Positions 1 through 11,649 of a stretch of DNA of 64,000 nucleotides are shown here, one piece after another (the stretch's first letter is position 1; each line of letters opens with the position of its first letter). The DNA is from Cunninghamia lanceolata (taxonomy: Eukaryota; Streptophyta; Pinopsida; Cupressales; Cupressaceae): contig BSBN01001149.1 in the NCBI GenBank assembly GCA_027924645.1, positions 4,526,001 through 4,590,000 of the forward strand. The letters are read 5' to 3'. Position numbers and translations under genes: made by a program. The notes under the pieces are model-generated. The model did not search any database and had not been told where the DNA came from. It saw nothing but the letters and a program-made list of their open reading frames with translations.

Positions 1-822
1 GTAGAGTGCCTCTACAATAACCTCTCTCAGTTTTTATAGCTCTTAGGCATTTGCCCGTGGTGAAAGGTTTTCTGTTGCCCCAAAAATCGTTAGAAGGAGG
101 CAGTGTAAAGTTGCAAAGGGGTGTAACTTTCGTCCTGCTCCTGATGCGACCAAACTGACTGTTCCAACGCGTCCGAATGGGTATATTTATGCTAGGCATG
201 GTCCTATTTCTCACCCAAACATGTCGAAACAGTCGGAGCTACATTGTACCGACGATATCCCTGAAGAGTCTAAAGTGCAAAAAGGCAGCAATCTTTGACG
301 AGATGTTACTTGAAAATCATGTCACTTAGAAACATTCCGTCTGAGGCAACAGGATCTCGTAGAGTGCCTCTACAATAACCTCTCTCGGTTTTTTATAGCT
401 CTGAGGCATTTGCCCATGGTGAAAGGTTTTCTGTTGCCCCAAAAATCGTTAGAAGGAGGCAGTGTAAAGTTGCAAAGGGGTGTAACTTTCGTCCTGCTCC
501 TGATGCGACCAAACTGACTGTTCCAACGCGTCTAAATGGGTACATTTATGCTAGGCATGGTCATATTTTTCACCCAAACATGTCAAAACAGTCGGAGCTA
601 CATTGTACCGACGATATCCCTGAAGAGTCCAAAGTGCAAAAAGGTAGCAATCTTTGACGAGATGTTACTCGAAAACTGTGTCACTTAAAAACATTCCGTC
701 TGAGGCAACGGGATCACGTAGAGTGCCTCTACAATAACCTCTCTCAATTTTTTATAGCTCTGAGGCATTTGCCCGTGGTGAAAGGTTTTCTGCTGCCCCA
801 AAAATCGTCAGAAGGAGGCAGT
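1..822. repeat. 359-bp tandem repeat, about 2.3 copies
   Basis: The unit beginning GTAGAGTGCCTCTACAATAA starts at 1, again at 359 and again at 718, so the period is 358-359 bp. Copies differ by scattered substitutions, mostly transitions. The third copy stops at about 822, after GAAGGAGGCAGTGTA, where unrelated sequence begins. The window starts inside the array, so the true copy number is unknown. I found no convincing reading frame in it. It could be a satellite or a tandemly duplicated piece of a retroelement. Confidence 0.9.
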
Positions 823-849
823 GTATTAAGTCAGGATGAAAGCCTATTC

Positions 850-3800
850 ACTCTAGGCGCCTGTTTTTGACCAAATCACACATGCGCCTTGACCAACTCT
901 GTCTTCAAGGCGCTTTTCTCTAATCTCTGTAACTCTCCAAATCCACTAAGGCACAAATTTTACCTCTTGGGCTCAAGATATAGGTTCTTCATCCAAGGCG
1001 CTAGAATGGTCCAAAGGCGTATTTCACCTCTAACCTCACCTCTGACCTTACTTGGAGGCGCTAAACCTTTTGACATTTCAAGTAACTTCAAGAGAACTAT
1101 TTTTCCTTAAGGTGGTTCACTCCTTGCAATTGGATGTATAGTACTTGTAACTCATTTGATTGACTTTGTAATGTTTCTTCTTCTTGCAGAGTAGATAAGG
1201 ATGATATAAGCTTACTTCATGAATCGGAGTAGAAATCTCTCTTGGACTTGCTAGGTGAAAGGACTTGAACTTGAAGGACTTGAAGTTGATGAAGTGATCC
1301 TTCATGATGGCCTTTGACATTACCTTCTCGGAGTGTAGATGATAACACCTTCCTTGGATAAAGTGGATAACCTCTGACCTAAACTTTGAAGCTTGATGAA
1401 TCTTGAAGATTGGGTTTCCTCCTACTCCCCTTCTGGGCTCCACTCCATCAAAGGCGTATTTAGTTGTCCAAGGCGCCAACATTCACTCAGGGGCACCCAA
1501 AGAGAAAGTTTACAACTCTAAGGCGCTAAACTCTTATGCAAAAATGGTCATCATCAAAGGCGCAAAAATGGGTCTCTGGACGCCAATCTCTACAAGACAT
1601 TCCATCTCATTGCTCTCCTCCATTACAAGCGCTCACTTACCTCAATCTTGGACGCATACCAACATCCCAACATCCAAATCACCTAGGCGCTCAAAACCTT
1701 CAAGACTCAAGGCGCATTTTATGATCAAACAAGGTATCTCCTAAACAAGGCGCTCATAGTCTCATCAGGGTGTTAATCATCATCATGAGCGCTCATATTG
1801 TTCTAGGCGCACAGTTATCTCTGGAATGCTCAAGGCGCTCAAGGCGCACATACCCTTCTCTAGGCTAGTTTACACTTATTCAAGGCGCTCATTCCAAACT
1901 TACATGAACTCCTCATTACAAGACGCACAAACTAGATGATCCTAGGGCATAAGGGCGCTCGTAGGAGTTGTTATGTGTCATTTTGGCCAAGGTTTTCCGG
2001 AGCAGTGAAGACATTAGGAAGGGGATGATCGTTTGGATAGTTTTGAATGCTTTATTTCTCCTTGTTTAAACTAGGCACTCACTGAGGATTGGAGTAGCCT
2101 TTGCACCCTCACATCACGTTAATTGGCGTTTCAGAGGCAATCATAGTATAAGAAGATTTGCACCTTGAAGAAGAGAGTTATCTGGTGAGCGCTTAGGAGT
2201 TCTGGCGCCTAGGGGAAAGGTCTAGGTAGAGTGCCTTCAGACTTTGACAGTGAAGTGCCTTAAGGAGTTGGATGATGTTTTTGCCTAGAGTGGAGATGAT
2301 GTTTTTAGCGCCTTAAGGATGATGATGGAGTGCCTTGGAGTCAGGTTAGTCTGGAGCACCTTAAGAAGGTAAAGCACTTCAAATGTAAACACAAGTGTTT
2401 TGAGCGCCCTAATGAGAAGTTGTCTTGGCACCATAAGTTGTTCAAACAAAGATATGCGCCTTGGATAGTTGCAAAGACCTAATTTAGCGCCCAAGGTTGG
2501 AAGACTCTTTGTGAGCACCTAGTGTTTGAAAGCTCTTTGTGTTTGGTGCATTAAAATGAATTTGGCACCTAAGTAATATTGAAACACTCAACTGAGCGCC
2601 TAAAGCCCATGAGAGAAGTGATATGCACCTTGATAGGAATATCATGGAAGATGAGTTTACTGAATGGCGCCTTGAATGACTTGGTTGATTAAGTGTTTTA
2701 GCGCCTAGATATGGGATGAATCATTGAGCGCCTTTGGTTGAGATGATGTCAGCACCTTTGAGATTATAACACCTTGGAGTCAAGTTCGAAGGAGCACCTT
2801 GAGAAGGTAAAACACTTCAAATGTTTTCAAGGAATTGGAGAAGTCACTTAGTGCCTAGAAGGAATTCCAGAGCAAGAGGGTTGGAGCGCCTTGAGCTTCA
2901 AGTCAGATATGCGCCTAGACCTCTACCCTTTAGCAAGTTGAAGCTCTCTGAGCCTTGACAAAGTGAGAATGCCTTATAGTGAATATGCGCCTTGGGCAAG
3001 GTTGAATACAAAGTTGAGGAGTATATCATAATGAGTAAGTGCACTGTAGGGTTAGATGATAAAGACTAGTGCCTTGAGTGTCTTGGTCAAAATTTTGACG
3101 TGAGAAGTCTTGCAAGAGCAAACCCTGGAGTGCGCCTTAGAGAGAACCTATTGATCCTTTGCTTTGACAAGATTTGGGCGCTAGAATGATCCTTAATAAA
3201 TGGAATGTATCTACACCAATTTTGCGCCTTTAGGGAAGTGATGGTGGCTAGAATGATCCTTAATCTCATGTTTGTGTGCCTAGGTCTAGAAGCAAGATTT
3301 GAGCGCCTTAGGGTAGGGTTTTTTGCACCTTGTCTTGGAGAGTGAATTTGCGCCTTGGATGATGTTGAAGCGCCTTGGGATGAAATGCGCCCAAACTTAC
3401 AGAGGGCCTTCAGTGAGGGAGTTGAAGAGAGTGCTTAGAGGAAGGATAGCCTTAAGATCAAACTAAGTACTTAGAAACCTAAGATTAGCGCCTTATTTGA
3501 AGTTATACACCTATTCTGGCACCAGAGAGTGAGTTTGAGTGTGAAGAAGTGAATGTCTGCGCCTTGAAGGGGATACAAAGGGAAGATGATGCACCTTGAT
3601 GGGTTGATGATGGAAATTTGCGTTTTGGAGCTAAATGTACGCCTTGAATCTAAATGATATTTGAGTGCTTAGAGGTAAATAGGGGCGCCTTTGAGAATTC
3701 TTTGTGCTTTAAGGAATGGATTGTGGTGCTTTGGACTAAGGTAAGTCCTGAGCACTTCCAATGATTTTAAGGAGCGCCTTGAAGGAGATAGTACCTAGAG

Positions 3801-5830
3801 AAGAAAAGATGTCAAGTTTTAACACCTTGGAAGAAATTCCAGATAGTGGCGCCTTCACAGGGTTTTCCAAGTTGGCGCCTTGGTTTGGGATGATCATGCT
3901 AAGAAAGAAAATGCGCCTTCAGCAAGGTCACGTCAAGTCCAACATGTCAATACTCTTCATCACTAACGTCATGTTGAAATTTCAAGGCATCTATCCATTC
4001 AAGTTCTCTGAGGAATATCAAATGAAGAATGAGTTAGCCTATTCCTCATTCCCGAAGGCTAATTCGAAATAATGAGGGAATGAATTGGTTTTTGACTAAC
4101 TTAACTTTTGTTTTTTGCAGGAACAAAGTCAGAAACTTGAAATTAGTTAAGTCTGGATGCTAAACTTGACTAAGGCAGGACTCCTAGAGTTAGGGTGCAC
4201 TTTCTTGCTTGCTCAATGTCAAATGTGCACCTAACCAAGAATCATGGAGCTTTGAAGCACTTTAATCACATCAACTAGGGCGCCTAAGTGCATAGAGGTA
4301 CAATGAATCTTCCGGAGAACATGGATAGACAACTAAGTCTCCAACTTGAGTCTTCTAAGTGAATTGGATGATGAAGAGAGTCTAGTCATTTTGGGCACTA
4401 GTATCAGGATGAATCATCCAAAATGGGTGCCTAGAACTAGAAGGCGCCAATGCATGAGTTCAAGGATCCTCCATTGGAGCGCCTAGCCCAGATGGCTATA
4501 GATTGAAAGTTTTAAAGCTAAGTGATGTCTCTTAGGTGAATTCCTAGCCCAAGTGCATGTGTTGGGAAAAACTCTTTGGCTCTGGCGCCTAGAATTGGGA
4601 GCTTTGTAAGATGCACCAATTGATGAAACATTTCCATTTTGCGCCTAGAATAGAACTCTCTCACATAGTTGAAATTGACTTGATAGAAGGAGATAAGTCT
4701 TAAGGACTAGTTTGGTGCCTCACTTGCCTATCTCACCTTTGAAATGCGCTTTGGTTGATGATCATCATTAATGGCGCCTAGTGAAATGTAAAGCTATTTG
4801 CATCTCCAGAGGATCAAAATTGGATTAGGAGATCATCCTTGCAGTTGAGATTGACAGAGAAGTGTTAAAGGAATCACTTCAAATGGGCGCCTAAGCTAGT
4901 TGAGGCGCATATCAATTCCACTGTAACTCCAGACTGACGCTTAGGATCCAGTCATCACCTAAGGTGCAGTTCCATTCACCCATGACCTCGCTTGGCGTCT
5001 AAAACTTGGAAACTCCTTTGGAAAGCTCCTGTTGCGCCTAGAAGATGAGTTTGGGATATCAACTTGCAAAAGGCTTAAAAACTCTTCAAAGATGTTAGGC
5101 ACAATCCCATGGCATTGGAGCTCAGTTTTGGCGCCTTCAAGGAATAGCACATGAAGGAACTTGGGAGGTCAGGTGCTTGTAAAAGGGAACACCTTGGAAC
5201 ATCTTCCAGGGGTTGAAGTAGTAAGAAAACATCAAGTGAGTCTAGGCGCACTCCCTTGTGTGAACAGTTTAGCTCTGGCGCCTAGCCACAGAGTGAGCCA
5301 AAAGAAGTAGTTTGGACATTAGAAGATAGGTGCTCATTCTACAATGAAGCATTCCACCTTCCTAATCAACAAAGACTTGCAAGAATTGACAAAGGAAGCT
5401 AAGGCGCACCTTCTACTTGTTTCCACCTCCAGAATGCGCCTAACCTTGAAAGGGGGTTCAAAGATGTTTGTTAGACCTTTTCACTCAAGGCGCTCACCTT
5501 AGGCGCACTTTCTAAGTCCTTGTCACCTCAAGGAAACACCTAGTTTGGAAGGTGCTTGCCCTGTTCTCCACTCCTTTCAATTGGTGCCTAGAACACAGAA
5601 TGCATGAAAGGAGCGCCTAGACTCCAGAGGGCTCATTTGGACGCCTAGCATTTAAAACACTTTCATAATGATGATGTTTTGGCGCCTACTCTTGGAAACA
5701 ATCCAGAGCATCCATAAACTCTAATTGGCGCCTAATGTTGACAAGGCGCAACTTCAGGAGGAGGTCACCTCAACTTGGCGCCCAAGTCAGAAAAACCTGT
5801 AAATCCTTCAAATATGCGCCTACCTTGTGA
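850..5830. repeat. 5-kb degenerate array of a GCGCC/GGCGC word
   Basis: About 60 copies by eye of GGCGC or GCGCC occur here, in contexts such as CAAGGCGCTC, GAGCGCCTTG and TGGCGCCTAG, with irregular spacing of roughly 40-150 bp. Many more are probably decayed forms, such as GCACCTT or GTGCCT, consistent with CpG loss. The word is very rare in the AT-rich sequence elsewhere. From 850 to about 2000 it reads mainly AAGGCGC(T/A); from about 2160 onward it reads mainly GCGCCT(T/A), the reverse complement. No long reading frame exists. It may be the inside of a giant LTR or a non-coding part of a retroelement; that is inference. Confidence 0.8.
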
Positions 5831-6397
5831 GCTGATGAGTTGAACATTCCAAATCTTCAAATGTTGCTCAAGTAAGGAAGACATTGTAACATCAAGGCTT
5901 CAAAGCCTGTCCTTGTATTTCCATTGAATGAGTTGTACTTCATGCTATTGAAAGCATTTTCCATGTAATAAGACATTACAAGTTGATTGAATCAAGTAAC
6001 AAGACAAGTACCCAACTCTAATGTTGTTTCATTCAAATAGTTATCTTGATGTATATCTTTATGTTATTGAAGTAGTTGATGAATTGTTAGCAAGTAAAAG
6101 TGTTTAAGTAAGGAAAATTTTTCATAGAACTAGTTGGGTATCTTACACTTACACCATGCCTATCCATCAAACATCACAATGCAATCAAAATCCTAACAAC
6201 ATGCCCATGATCCAAGATCAAGTGCAATCATGCAAATATATTATCAATCACAAGCCTATTAAGAATGAACTAGAGTCTTCTAGTACCATACTTTTCCATC
6301 AAACACCATCATGTAATCTATGGCCTATCAAGCCTATCAAAGAAAATGCAAACATCCTATGTAATACAATCAGACTTTAAATATTTGAAGTAGCCAT
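5831..6397. other. Non-coding stretch between the GCGCC array and the antisense gene
   Basis: AT-rich sequence without GCGCC words, coding frames or clear repeats. The part around 5880-6140 resembles an LTR end or 3' untranslated sequence in composition, but I found no matching partner copy in the window, so this stays open. Confidence 0.4.
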
Positions 6398-6469
6398 CTA
6401 CAAATATCCATTCAAAAGTGGATTTATAATGCAAGTATGGACGCCATCAATAAAAAAGATTTGTATTAA

Positions 6470-6625
6470 CCAAATATCCATATACGCATACATCAATATC
6501 TGTCGATATAAGTATAACATATATACAAAATAGCCATATAGGCTTACAAGAATGCCATATAGGCATACAATGTCAACTATGTACAATACAAAATATATGT
6601 CCACAAATGCCATATAGGCATACAA
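6470..6625 (-). repeat. Short repeated word downstream of the antisense gene
   Basis: The word GCCATATAGGCATACAA, or a close variant, occurs near 6529, 6551 and 6607, with a weaker form near 6474. On the minus strand it lies directly 3' of the stop codon at 6646, so it would be in the 3' untranslated region of that gene. Its function is unknown. Confidence 0.6.
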
Positions 6626-6645
6626 CAGAGGAACACAATAAAAAG

Positions 6646-8733
6646 TCATTCCCCTCTAGCTGGTGAAGAGAATAAATCACGAGCAGCCTTTGATCTTCTA
6701 GGGGATGGAGACATGCATGTGGGTGGTCTACTACGAACCTGAGGGCTACTCCTCCTATTTAGTTCTTCCTGCACCTTTACCTGTTACAAAAAAAAGTATA
6801 GATATTAATATATAGAAATTACATGTTATAAAAAAATGAAACATTTAAAAAAATAATCACTTACCGCTAACATATAATCTGTCTCCTCGCTTGCCTCAGT
6901 AGCAGGAATAGGCCCTGGTGATGTCATGTCCTATAGAAACCATCCAGATAGAAATTAAACTTCAAATCAATAATCTTTTGATTTTTCAAAAATAGACAAC
7001 TATAACAATGAATGTAAATTGAAATTTACTAATCTGCCTCATACCCCTGTCAATGCCATAGAGCTATGAATCGCAGAGGCCACACCCTGCTCCATTGCCC
7101 TATGAACATGGGGAGGTGTATCCACAACCTGCATCATCTGGAAATAAAACAACATTATTCAATTATGAAAACTATAATAGTGATGCAAATCATGGCTCCT
7201 AACATACACACACGCTCATCTAAACATGGAAGTACACACAATAAAACACACAAATCACATACAAAAATTTAGTAAGTACAATTCATTCATTAAACTATTT
7301 ATTTTATTACCTCCGTAAAGCTTTGAAGTCCACCACCGCTGGCAGGTGTTGCCATGAAATCTACAGTGTTAACCTATTCAACATCCAAAATCAGAAATTA
7401 GAATACCATTCATATAACGATGCTATTCACATGTAATATTTATAATTGTTTACTAGTTACATACCTCGACAGTAGATGATCTAGTGAAAAATGTAGGTGG
7501 AGAACCACTAAAAACTGCATCGACGCTATGACCCTGAAATTTCATTAAAATCATCAATTTAAATTAGTTAATCTTGTATTTCAAAAATAAAATTTAATAA
7601 ATTAAATTCAATAAACTTGCTAATATTTACCTGAGTATCAAGGCCGAAAGTCTCACTCAGGAGGGTATCTGTCATCACTATCTGCTCAGCTGCAGATGTA
7701 GCCTGTGCACCTGCGTCCTGACTGTCCATGGGGTCATAACCACAGGCTGACCCGCAAGCCTGGCAAGTATGCGGTGGGACCCTACTCCTCGCACTATCTC
7801 CCAACCCACTCTGTGTTGCAGGATCGGCATGCTCTATGATGCTCTGGGTCAAGGCACTAATCGACCTCAGTGTATCGACCTCAACACTCTCCTTCACAAT
7901 GGAAGGGATAGAAACATGCTCATGGGTTGGTCTGCTGATTACTCGTCTCACTACTCGCTGTGGGTCAAGACGTGCCCCTGGTCTATCCTGTGCTGAGCCC
8001 CCACCTCTACCCTGGAAGTCCCGCATATCAAAATAGTTTGGCACTTTATTAAGGACAAACTCAGAGTAGAGTTTCTTCAAAAAGTATTGCGGGACCTCAT
8101 TGTTATTGCATGGAGGATGTCTAAAAACCATCTACCACCTCTGCCCAAAATTGTCCCTTATCGCTTGGTTGTTGCACCAATGGATAGGGAACCTCTTGCA
8201 TGTAATGGGTGGAGGTTGATTTGTTTGTGGGTTTGTGAAAATTGAACACAAGTCTACTTTTGTAATTTGTAATTTTTTGACATCTTGGTATGACAATTTA
8301 TCTGCATAGTAATCTCTAAACTCTCTCTTTTTATCGGTCCAACTAGTTATTTGCTTGCTAATTGAATTTACATTTGATAACATAGACTCGAGAGATTCGG
8401 CAAGCGTGGACCTATGCAAGGTTGAAGTGGAAGGATCTTTAAACCTTGCAATTATATCTTCAATTTATTTTTTTTTGTTTTCAATTTCCCCCATTATATT
8501 ATCTTGTGTTCCAGGGGCATGTCGAGGAATGAATGGAGGAGGTTGTTGTTCTGCAGGTATTTCTTCCTCAAGATTTTATGGATTTTGAGGAGGAGGAGGA
8601 GGTGCATTAACATTTCTTACAATTAATAAAATATACATCAAAAATCAACAAAAACCTACCTATTTAGGAAGAAATTCAAACAAAAAAACAAAGATAACTC
8701 ACCCCTTTGGCGTGCTCGACGTCGCGGTGGCAT
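6646..8733 (-). pseudogene. Intron-rich antisense cargo gene of unrecognised family, decayed
   Basis: Read on the minus strand, the start is at 8733 (MPPRRRARQR..., donor GTGAGT at 8702). A large exon follows from about 8615 to 7631. After it come small exons at 7533-7465, 7373-7311, 7137-7045, 6930-6865 and 6780-6646, the last ending in TGA. The last five introns (97, 91, 173, 114 and 84 bp) all have GT-AG ends and all are phase 0. The large exon stays in one frame from about 8614 but holds three in-frame stops, at 8576-8578, 8465-8467 and 8132-8134. Joining exon 1 to exon 2 is one base out of frame. Visible features are a proline run, a motif RFPIHWCNNQAI, a Cys-rich patch and a basic Ser/Pro-rich tail. 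I do not recognise the family. It lies just inside a 3' LTR and opposite to it, so it is probably retroelement cargo rather than a host gene. Confidence 0.7.
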
Positions 8734-8860
8734 TTCGGCGATGAATCGACAAGTCTTTTGTGTTGAATGGCGTTTTGTAGAACATGAGCGCGTTTTTGAA
8801 GGGTTTTATGCGGCAGGCGGAGGAAAAACTCATTGAAATAAAATGACAGCAGGTTTTTTT

Positions 8861-8870
8861 TTTATAAATA
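8861..8870 (-). promoter_or_regulatory. TATA box of the antisense gene
   Basis: On the minus strand the sequence reads TATTTATAAA, 128 bp before the ATG at 8733. The leader between them has no other obvious signal. A second AT-rich candidate, TATAAAG, lies about 10 bp farther upstream. The spacing is close to the TATA-ATG spacing (118 bp) of the plant-mobile-domain gene at 51375. Confidence 0.6.
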
Positions 8871-8909
8871 GCACTTTATAACGCAAGCGCGTTATAACGC
8901 GCTCACGTT

Positions 8910-8986
8910 ATAACACGCTCGCATTATGGCTCGACAATGACGAGCCTAAGGCTTGTCATTGCCAAGCCATAACGCGCTCGCGTTAT
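8910..8986. repeat. CpG-rich 37-bp inverted repeat upstream of the antisense TATA box
   Basis: Arms at 8910-8946 and 8950-8986 are separated by only 3 bases and match at about 30 of 37 positions. Most mismatches are transitions. The flank at 8880-8910 holds further copies of CGTTATAACGCG-type palindromes. In this AT-rich setting the cluster is exceptional for CpG. It sits where the upstream promoter region of the minus-strand gene would be. Confidence 0.8.
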
Positions 8987-9104
8987 GCCTTAAATTTTTT
9001 TAAAAATTTTTTGGCCACTTTTTGGCCCCCCATCTTTTTGCACTTACCCATCATGTCTTCAACAATCATTTTCTTTGAAACAATGCTATAAACTGCATTG
9101 CATT

Positions 9105-9118
9105 AAAGAGGGGCAAAA
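9105..9118 (+). other. Polypurine tract before the LTR
   Basis: AAAGAGGGGCAAAA lies directly before the TG of the LTR at 9119. The same tract, together with about 50 bp upstream of it, occurs inverted at 50960-51030. This shows that the LTR here keeps internal 3' sequence and is not a solo LTR. Confidence 0.8.
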
Positions 9119-10192
9119 TGTAGACACCCTAAAATGACCAGGTCATCACATCACTTGCATTTCGTCTAATCTATCTAATCACCTGTATTTCAAACATTAA
9201 TTAAATAATATAATTATTTAATTAATTTCATCAAATTCTTCCAAAACTCCAAAATTCAACATTAATTGAATAAATTGTATTTATTTAATTAATTTCAGCA
9301 AAATCAACCTTATTCTTCCAAAATTAAATAATTTTCATTATTTAATTAAAATTATTATCCTTTTTAAATTTCAAGTCTACATTAATTAAATAAATTAATT
9401 ATTTAATTAATTCATCTCAAATCCTCTTATCTACAATTAAATAATTTACATTATTTAATTAAATCAATTGTTCTTCTAAATTTAAATAAATCATGCAAAT
9501 TTATTTAAATTATCTCAATACTCTAAAAATAAATAAAATCAAGTATTTTATTTATAATCTTCTATTCTTCAAAATCATGCACAATCAATTAAAATAAATT
9601 TATTTATTTAATTTCAGTTATCTTCCAATTCCTCTTAAAATATCTTGTTAACTCATGCACAATCAGTCTTATTTTTAGAACTCTAAAAAAGATAAAATTA
9701 CAAGTTGAGTTATCTATTCAATCAATCTTGTTATTATCATATCTTAATAAAAATATCTTTATGGATTGACGCATGTTGTGTGCACATTCATCATAGTTAT
9801 TTGATATATCTCCTCCGTTGATTCTTCTAAATTATTTGGACCGTTGATCGATCTCTATTGAAACCTATATAAACCCCCCTCATCTCCTTCACAAATCCTC
9901 TTCGATCACTTATTCTCAGGCATCCTTTACAGCGTTTTGAGCATACATCACATCGATTGAGCAACTTACGATCTTTTGACATTGATCTTTGAGCACCTAC
10001 ACTTTCTTGTTGCAAACATGGTTTCGCAGCGTTATTGAGCAATCCACATTCGAACAAAGAGAAGAACACAATCTGGGTAAAAGCTTTCTTATTTCATTTG
10101 ATTTATTGATAATGGCTTTTATTTATATTAGTTCTCTTTATGTTATAGGTTTTTGATGTGTTAGTTTTCATAATCGATTTTCCTCATACACA
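9119..10192 (+). mobile_element. LTR of a Ty3/gypsy-type element, plus orientation
   Basis: It begins TGTAGACACCCTAAAATGAC and ends at about CATACACA, 1074 bp. It is clearly homologous in reverse orientation to 50001-50959. Both copies have a run of ATTAATT/TTTAATTAA motifs in the first half and then a conserved promoter block, TATATAAACCCCCCTCATC, with the TATA at 9866-9873. The polypurine tract before it marks it as a 3' LTR. No polymerase of this element remains to its left inside the window; the GCGCC array lies there instead. Confidence 0.8.
9866..9873 (+). promoter_or_regulatory. LTR TATA box
   Basis: TATATAAA followed by a C-rich block, conserved with the inverted copy at 50335-50342. 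It is about 750 bp into the LTR, a plausible U3/R boundary. Confidence 0.65.
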
Positions 10193-10630
10193 GGAGTTGT
10201 GAACATGTATTGGTGCATTTGTGTTAATTTATTAGGTTGGTATTTTATATGTATTGGTTCTTTTTAAAAATTTAATTGGGGGGTCAAGTGATTAAACCCA
10301 ACAACTATTCCCTTTCCCCTAATACTGCAAACCAAAAATGAAACTACATGCCAAACAAAAATGAAACTGACACGTGGACTAATGAATAGTTTGCACAGAT
10401 GGACGCAAGCGATGCATTCTATCATCTTGCATGCCTCTAACTGGATACCTACCATCTATATGTCAAAACAAGGATGTTTGCCAAAGGGAACGCCTTTAGT
10501 GTAAATATATATTTTGGGGTTTGAAGTATATATATTTTCAATTCAATTGAAGAATGTGATCTCAGGTATAGAAATCCATCACAAAATTATGGAGGGGAAT
10601 TTGTGAGCTCGACATATTGTTGGAAACACT
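10193..10630. other. Spacer after the LTR
   Basis: AT-rich sequence with no coding similarity that I can see. It separates the LTR from a run of host-gene fragments. Confidence 0.4.
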
Positions 10631-10639
10631 TTATGTAGA

Positions 10640-11150
10640 GAGTGGAAACTTGTAGGCATGCAACCGTTTAACAAAATTCGTGGAAGAAATGTGATCTCAT
10701 TTCAACAATCCATGCTAGAATCCTCCACACCTATGCTGAAATGAAAGTTTTAAATTGGGTTTAAGCAAAGGGAAGGAAAGATTTTTGTTCGATATTATAA
10801 TTGGAAATGTTTCAGTCGACATGTATGCAAAGTATGGAACCACAAAGGCATGGCCTGCGGTCTGTTTGACAAAATTCCTTAGAAATTGGAAGCATTGACA
10901 GGGAATGTGAATCATTCTATTTTCTCATCAAGGCAATGACCTGCTTGATAAAAGACCTCAAAGTAATGTGAAACATAAATAGGCTATGTGACATGTCTGA
11001 CAAAATGCCTCAAAGAAATATGGTCTCCAATAGAAGGTTCGTGAACTGTTTGTCAAAATGACTCCAAAAAAATGCAAATTGTAGAGCTACAAACAAGGCA
11101 CACAAACTGTTTGACAGAATGTCTTGAAGAGATGTCGAAATGTGGCCAAG
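10640..11150 (+). pseudogene. PPR protein fragment, decayed
   Basis: Scattered over all three frames are the signatures of pentatricopeptide repeats of the plant PLS type. There is a VDMYAK motif near 10816 and at least five LFDKMPxRNV-like segments, near 10663, 10861, 10940, 10991 and 11109 (the last reading LFDRMS then RDVEMW). Plant PPR proteins normally act in organelle RNA editing and processing. Spacing between the motifs is shorter than a full 31-36 residue repeat, so internal deletions are present along with stops and frameshifts. It is directly followed by PP2A-derived sequence, which points to a mosaic of captured or duplicated fragments. Confidence 0.65.
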
Positions 11151-11229
11151 TTTTGGAGAATACTGAATCCTTAGTTTGCAATCCAGCACATACTTACTTG
11201 TGTGAAGGACTTGTCAACATATTCCTTAT

Positions 11230-11505
11230 AGCATGTGTGTTCTGCCTTGGCTCCTGTTATCATGGGTGTAGCACCTGGTTTTGGGGAAGGAGGCAATAAT
11301 TGAAAAGCTACTTCCTATTTTTCTTGCACTCCTAAAAGATGAATTTCCAGATGTTCAGTTTAACATCATAAATAAACTGGATCAAGTTAATCAACCAACA
11401 ATTTGAAGTGACTTGCTGAAGAGTTTGGCCTAGAATGGGCAATGATGCACATTGTTGAACAGATTTTGGAGATGATTAATAATCCTTCCTACCGCTGTTT
11501 TTAAT
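11230..11505 (+). pseudogene. Fragment of PP2A scaffold subunit A (HEAT repeats)
   Basis: In three frames this stretch encodes VIMGVAP, then [19 protein letters not shown] and [11 protein letters not shown], then LAEEFGLEWAMMHIV with EMINNP. These are consecutive landmark segments of the 65-kDa regulatory A subunit of protein phosphatase 2A. About 60 residues normally present between DQVNQ and LAEEFG are missing, and frameshifts separate the pieces, so this is a broken, intronless-looking fragment of roughly 90 codons. It lies between PPR- and RGP-derived fragments and shares their plus orientation. The family call is secure; the origin (retrocopy or capture) is inference. Confidence 0.8.
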
Positions 11506-11649
11506 CATCATCCACTTCAACAGTCAAAAGTCAATTTTGGCCAATAAAAATAGGACAAATATTTACCACTTTTTGTTGTATATGAAATGTAAAATTGTTA
11601 TTGATTGTTTGACCATTGAAGTGGATGAGGTTTAAGTAGAGTCAGTGCC

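Noticed and set aside
889..1744. Open frames within the GCGCC array
   Set aside because: Short, overlapping on both strands, and created by the repeated word; no consistent protein pattern.
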